Shown: piece after piece, positions 14,533-17,613 of the stretch | How positions within the stretch are numbered: the stretch's first letter is position 1 | Layout: each line of letters begins with the position of its first letter | Assembly (NCBI GenBank): GCA_002346305.1 | Contig: DDZI01000074.1 | Location: 1 to 17,613, forward strand | From: Actinobacteria bacterium UBA3012 | Lineage (GTDB): Bacteria; Actinomycetota; Actinomycetes; Nanopelagicales; Nanopelagicaceae | Direction of reading: 5' to 3' | DNA length: 17,613 bases | Notes under the pieces: generated by a model | Databases searched by the model: none | What the model was told of the DNA's origin: nothing | The model's input: the letters and a program-made list of their open reading frames with translations, nothing else | Program-made: the position numbers and the translations under genes

Positions 14533-14588
14533 GATATGCAGTAATACAGTAAAGAATTAAATTAGTTCTTAAATTACGCGTAACTCGG

Positions 14589-14634
14589 AGTGGGTTGTGA
14601 GGGACTCGAACCCCCGACCCGGTGATTAAGAGTC
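14589..14634 (-). repeat. tRNA-Lys(CTT) 3'-half fragment, attachment-site copy 2
   Basis: The second copy of the tRNA-Lys 3' half, with the anticodon at 14628-14630 and the discriminator complement at 14591. The T-loop reads TTCGAGT instead of TTCGAAT, the only difference from copy 1. Sequence beyond the anticodon loop again fails to form a stem, so it is not a functional tRNA. Both copies end at the same point, base 14634 and base 13446, consistent with a defined integrase crossover region at the anticodon loop. Confidence 0.85.
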
Positions 14635-14727
14635 TGGCCTAGTAAGTTCCTACGCGTGCCCCTATGTGTCCAGTGTTTAACGTTTAAGCGTGAATTGTCC
14701 CTTGATGTCCCTCCTAATGTCTAGAGG

Positions 14728-14749
14728 TGTTAGGGGATTGTTAGGGGAT
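14728..14749 (+). repeat. Two tandem 11-base repeats of a related but different unit
   Basis: GTGTTAGGGGA is followed directly by TTGTTAGGGGA, about 93 bases right of the second tRNA fragment. The unit length, tandem arrangement and distance from the att core match the pair at 13528-13549, but the 3' half of the unit differs. This suggests arm sites of another integrase that uses the same tRNA-Lys target. The remaining interval 14635-14839 shows no gene. It holds a short palindrome (CCACA/TGTGG, 14769-14785) that could end transcription of the minus-strand operon only weakly. Confidence 0.45.
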
Positions 14750-14839
14750 TAATATCCTGGCGATACCACAGGAGTTTTGTGGGAAGACAATCAGATTGTT
14801 GAGTGGTAACTCGACCATAAATGGGTTTTTTGATTTAAA

Positions 14840-15139
14840 TTAGGAAATTTTTGTCATAAAGTTTACCTTGATGCCGTCTACTGTCAGTTCTGGCGCATCT
14901 GCAATTATCGCTCTTACGTACGGTGTCTGATCGTGAAAAGCAAGCGCTTCAGCGTTTTTCCAGCCCTCTAAGAAATAGAAAATTGTTGAATCCTTGCTAT
15001 CTACGTGCAAGTTATAAAAAAGATTTCCCTCTTCTTTGGAAGTGAATTCAACCATTTCCAGAAGACGCGCCTTCAGCACTTCTAGCTTTTCTTTTTTCGC
15101 CTGAAAGCGGGCGCACATGATTATTTCCTGGTTAGACAT
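14840..15139 (-). CDS. Small antibiotic-biosynthesis-monooxygenase (ABM) domain protein
   Basis: A 99-residue protein with the ferredoxin-like ABM fold: MCARFQAKKEKLEVLKARLL, then EEGNLFYNLHVDSKDSTIFY and FLEGWKNAEALAFHDQTPYV. The last block is the family's W-x-[ND]-x-x-A-x-x-x-H pattern. Such small dimeric proteins are quinol monooxygenases, heme-degrading enzymes or auxiliary proteins; in sugar operons the reaction is usually unknown. The ATG at 15139 is preferred over the TTG at 15151 because GAGG lies six bases before it. It begins 8 bases after the isomerase gene stop, so it is the last gene of the minus-strand operon. Confidence 0.82.
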   Translation of the reverse strand: MSNQEIIMCARFQAKKEKLEVLKARLLEMVEFTSKEEGNLFYNLHVDSKDSTIFYFLEGWKNAEALAFHDQTPYVRAIIADAPELTVDGIKVNFMTKIS

Positions 15140-15147
15140 TAATAGCC

Positions 15148-16068
15148 TCAATTCACAATATGTGGGCGTAGTGTTTTGTAGGCTATTTGCAAACCAACTT
15201 TGATCTTTTCCTCAGTTCCGCCCCACAACGGGTCTTCGTGTTCAACTGACAATGTTCCGTTAAAGCCACCTTCATACATAACATCAATTAATCTGCGCCA
15301 ATCAACATCGCCTAGGCCAGGGACCCTGTAACGCCACCAACCAACATCCCAAGGATTTTCTCGTATTACAGATTTACCAGGGTATCCATAGAAATTTCTT
15401 TGAGATGTATTCACCTGAATGTCCTTCGCTTGGGCATGAGGAATACGATCTATATACGGCTTAACTGCTTCAATCGGATCGATGCCCATCCACACGAGGT
15501 GTGACGGATCATAATTCAAATACAAACCAAGGTTAAACATCCATTCCCAAAGTTCTGGTGAGTACGCCAAGTTGCCCGGATAGCCATCTGGATGCCAACC
15601 CTCCATTACGCAGTTCTCAATTATTATCTTCACACCTTTAGAGTCGGCGTGCTTTACCAGTGGTGCAAAAACATCCTTGGCCATTGCCAGATTTTCACGC
15701 ACTGGCTTATTCCAATCTCGCCCCACAAATGTGCCCACTGTTTCAACCCCTAAAGCCGCTGCAGTATCAATACATTTTATTAAGTGCGAATTAATGGCAT
15801 CGCGCGAGTTTTGATCTGGGTGTAAATTATTATCATAGAAAGCTAGTGACGATAAAGTTAGATTCCTGCTTCTAAAAATACTTTTTACAGAGGTCAGATA
15901 ATCTGCATCGGTGGACTCTGCATTAATGTGGGTCGCAATAAAGGGTCTTTCGCCCAAATCTGGCCAAGCGGCAACCTCTAAGGATTGAAAACCTTCTTGA
16001 ACTGCAAAATCTGCAATTTGTTCCAGAGTTAGTTTTGGTAAACATGCTGTTAGGAAGCCAAGTTTCAT
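15148..16068 (-). CDS. Sugar phosphate isomerase/epimerase, xylose isomerase-like TIM barrel (AP endonuclease 2 family)
   Basis: A 306-residue TIM-barrel protein of the IolE/IolH/YcjR type. Likely metal ligands are Glu151 (IIIENC), Asp187 and His190 (NYDPSHL), His211 (IPHAQAKD) and Glu276 (SVEHED), the usual set for divalent-metal isomerases, epimerases and dehydratases that act on keto sugars or inosose. The long insert from NTSQRNFYGYPG to WWRYRVPGLGDVDW is typical of members acting beside Gfo/Idh/MocA oxidoreductases. Its ATG overlaps the stop of the oxidoreductase gene by four bases, so the two are translationally coupled and probably act in sequence, with oxidation to a keto sugar followed by isomerisation or dehydration. 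The sugar is not determined. Confidence 0.9.
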   Translation of the reverse strand: MKLGFLTACLPKLTLEQIADFAVQEGFQSLEVAAWPDLGERPFIATHINAESTDADYLTSVKSIFRSRNLTLSSLAFYDNNLHPDQNSRDAINSHLIKCIDTAAALGVETVGTFVGRDWNKPVRENLAMAKDVFAPLVKHADSKGVKIIIENCVMEGWHPDGYPGNLAYSPELWEWMFNLGLYLNYDPSHLVWMGIDPIEAVKPYIDRIPHAQAKDIQVNTSQRNFYGYPGKSVIRENPWDVGWWRYRVPGLGDVDWRRLIDVMYEGGFNGTLSVEHEDPLWGGTEEKIKVGLQIAYKTLRPHIVN

Positions 16069-17180
16069 TTAATCTCCACCCAATTTCCAGATTTCGCAGA
16101 AGTTAAAACCGCTTCAGTTAATTTCGCAGCCCTAAGGCCATCATTGAAATTCGGGAGGCCATCAACAACTGCTCCGCCAATAGTCCGATAGGTGTCACTC
16201 ACAAAGGAATTAAAGCAGTCCTGATATCCCTGCGGGTGCCCCGCTGGAAGAATTGAATATGACTTGGCGCTCGCTGACTCTTCGGCTACTCCACGCATAA
16301 CAATTTGATTGGAGGCAAGCCCTCCGATCCACAACGAATCTGGCGCTTCCTGATCGAAGACAAAACTCTCACTTGGGCTTTCAAAAGAAAACCACAATTT
16401 GTTCTTTCGGCCAGCAGATACTTGGCTCAGGACTAATGATCCTTGTGCCCCCTTGTCAGTTCTAAAAATCATCGTTGCACCGTCTTCGGTATCTATTTCA
16501 ATCTTGTCACCACGGTTTTGAAATACTTTCATTAACTGTGCGTTGATATGCGTGATCCGGTGCCCCGTCACGAATTCAAGAAGATCACACCAGTGAACTC
16601 CGATATCGCCAAATGCACGGGAAGGACCACCAATATTCGAATCTAGGCGCCAATTAACAGTTGTTTCACGAGAAAGCCAATCTTGTAAATAATAACCATG
16701 AAGTAAATTCAAGGGCTCCTTCAAATGCGAAACTCTCGAGCGAGCTTCCCGGACTGATGGGTGATAGCGATAGACAAATGGAACTGTAGCTACGACCTCA
16801 TTCAATTGTGCAAGATCATTCAGGTACTGGGCTTCAACTACCGAAGTTGCCAAAGGTTTTTCACAAATAACGTGTTTTCCCGCCTTGATTACCTGTTCGG
16901 CTAATTCAGCATGGAAAATATTAGGAGTACATATGTGGATCACGTCGATATCGTCGTCATTTAACATCTCATCGATGCTCAGTGCTTTTGCTATTCCCAT
17001 TTTTAACGCTGCCGCTTTAGCTTCTTCTATGGTTTTCGCCGCAATAGCAGTTACTAAACCACCAGCAGCCCTAATAGCGCGAACGTGTACTTCGCCAATG
17101 AATCCAAAGCCAATTACGCCAGCATTTATCGCTAGTTGTGGAGTAAATGTAACTTCTTCCCGTGAAAATGTAGTCGTCAT
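16065..17180 (-). CDS. Gfo/Idh/MocA family sugar/inositol oxidoreductase
   Basis: A 371-residue NAD(P)-dependent dehydrogenase. The Rossmann motif GFGFIGEVH is at 24-32, CTPNIFHAEL follows the fifth strand, and CEKPLATS (106-113) contains the conserved E-K-P with Lys108. The C-terminal alpha/beta domain has FGDIGVHWCDLLEFVTG, whose Asp and His are the usual catalytic or substrate-binding residues. The family oxidises the hydroxyls of inositol, glucose-derived and other sugars. It starts one base after the permease stop, showing that it belongs to a transporter-linked operon. Confidence 0.93.
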   Translation of the reverse strand: MTTTFSREEVTFTPQLAINAGVIGFGFIGEVHVRAIRAAGGLVTAIAAKTIEEAKAAALKMGIAKALSIDEMLNDDDIDVIHICTPNIFHAELAEQVIKAGKHVICEKPLATSVVEAQYLNDLAQLNEVVATVPFVYRYHPSVREARSRVSHLKEPLNLLHGYYLQDWLSRETTVNWRLDSNIGGPSRAFGDIGVHWCDLLEFVTGHRITHINAQLMKVFQNRGDKIEIDTEDGATMIFRTDKGAQGSLVLSQVSAGRKNKLWFSFESPSESFVFDQEAPDSLWIGGLASNQIVMRGVAEESASAKSYSILPAGHPQGYQDCFNSFVSDTYRTIGGAVVDGLPNFNDGLRAAKLTEAVLTSAKSGNWVEIK

Positions 17181-17181
17181 T

Positions 17182-17613
17182 CTATTTCTTTTTCGCTAAC
17201 GCAACCGCAAGAATAATTATTAATCCTCGAACAATTTGTTGTTGGCTTACTGGGAGGCCTGCAAGAATCAGCCCATTATTGATCAACCCAACCAATAAAG
17301 CGCCAAAAAAAGTTCCAATTATTCTTCCACGTCCACCAAACAAACTTGTGCCACCCAAAATAACAGCTGCGATGGCGGAGAGTTCATCGCCTGCACCCCA
17401 TTCGTATCGACCTGTTTGTAAACGTCCTGCGTACAAGAGTCCAGCGATTGAGGCGACGACGGATGAAATCAACATAACTTTGAACTTTACATTCTTGGTA
17501 TTTATGCCGTTGAACTCCGCAGCATCACGATTTCCACCTGTAGCAAGAACGCGTCGACCAAATGTAGTTTTTGTAAGAGTAATCCAACCAATTATTACTG
17601 CTGTAAAGCTCCA
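17182..17613 (-). CDS. Sugar ABC transporter permease (RbsC / BPD_transp_2 family), C-terminal part
   Basis: The frame is open to the right edge, so the N-terminal part lies outside; 143 residues are visible. TTFGRRVLATGGNRDAAEFN and GINTKNVKFKVM form the conserved cytoplasmic loop. Two or three membrane segments surround LSAIAAVILGGTSLFGGRGR and end in a short basic tail. It is a different permease from the one at 1649-2653, although the GGTS-x-FGG block is shared. The binding protein and ATPase would be expected further right. Adjacent genes encode an oxidoreductase and an isomerase, so the imported compound is probably a neutral sugar or cyclitol. Confidence 0.9.
   Translation of the reverse strand, partial: WSFTAVIIGWITLTKTTFGRRVLATGGNRDAAEFNGINTKNVKFKVMLISSVVASIAGLLYAGRLQTGRYEWGAGDELSAIAAVILGGTSLFGGRGRIIGTFFGALLVGLINNGLILAGLPVSQQQIVRGLIIILAVALAKKK

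Noticed and set aside
14806..14832. Intrinsic terminator near the end of the minus-strand operon
   Set aside because: The CCAT/ATGG stem is only four base pairs and the T-run is on the plus strand, the wrong direction for that operon.

Overview
This AT-rich window (low-to-mid 40s % GC by eye) carries densely packed genes, short spacers, ABC sugar uptake and at least one promoter that looks leaderless (TATGAT six bases before an ATG). Together these suggest a streamlined, free-living, sugar-scavenging actinobacterium, for example the freshwater acI / Nanopelagicales group. The taxonomy is an inference; the window contains no rRNA or other marker gene.

Left and central region (1-12998, all on +). 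A sugar ABC transporter opens the window: the end of a substrate-binding protein, an intrinsic terminator, a single-domain ATPase and a RbsC-type permease. A long run of catabolic genes follows almost without gaps: a DapA/NAL-type aldolase-like protein, an enolase-superfamily sugar-acid dehydratase with a DgoD-type active site, a short-chain dehydrogenase (SDR), a CaiB-type CoA-transferase, an enoyl-CoA hydratase, a GH88/GH105-type unsaturated uronyl hydrolase, a DgoR-like GntR regulator, a second paralogous enoyl-CoA hydratase, a metallo-beta-lactamase-fold hydrolase, a DenD-like NAD-dependent dehydrogenase and a second SDR. The set combines classical sugar-acid chemistry (dehydratase, aldolase, dehydrogenases, uronyl hydrolase) with CoA-ester chemistry (CoA-transferase and two crotonases). 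I know of no standard pathway with this combination, and it is the best candidate here for an undescribed route. An 18-base palindrome before the CoA-transferase gene, with matching half-sites at the DenD-like gene, may be the regulator's operator.

Central-right region (12999-14840). This is a graveyard of tRNA-targeted integration. Two near-identical 46-base copies of the 3' half of a tRNA-Lys(CTT) gene (minus strand) lie about 1.2 kb apart. The interval between them holds one intact gene, a two-CBS-domain protein, and the C-terminal end of a tyrosine integrase whose catalytic HxxR histidine is Asn. Tandem 11-base repeats, which look like integrase arm sites, lie just inside both ends. A related repeat pair with a different sequence lies to the right of the second tRNA fragment. 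A remnant of an integrase N-terminal core-binding domain, with no start codon, lies to the left of the first fragment on the minus strand. The orientation of the tRNA fragments predicts an intact tRNA-Lys to the right, beyond the window.

Right region (14840-17613, all on -). A second sugar module runs leftwards: the end of another RbsC-type permease, a Gfo/Idh/MocA oxidoreductase, a TIM-barrel sugar isomerase/epimerase and a small ABM-domain protein, with gaps or overlaps of only a few bases. By the tRNA geometry this module may be cargo of an island at the same tRNA-Lys gene.
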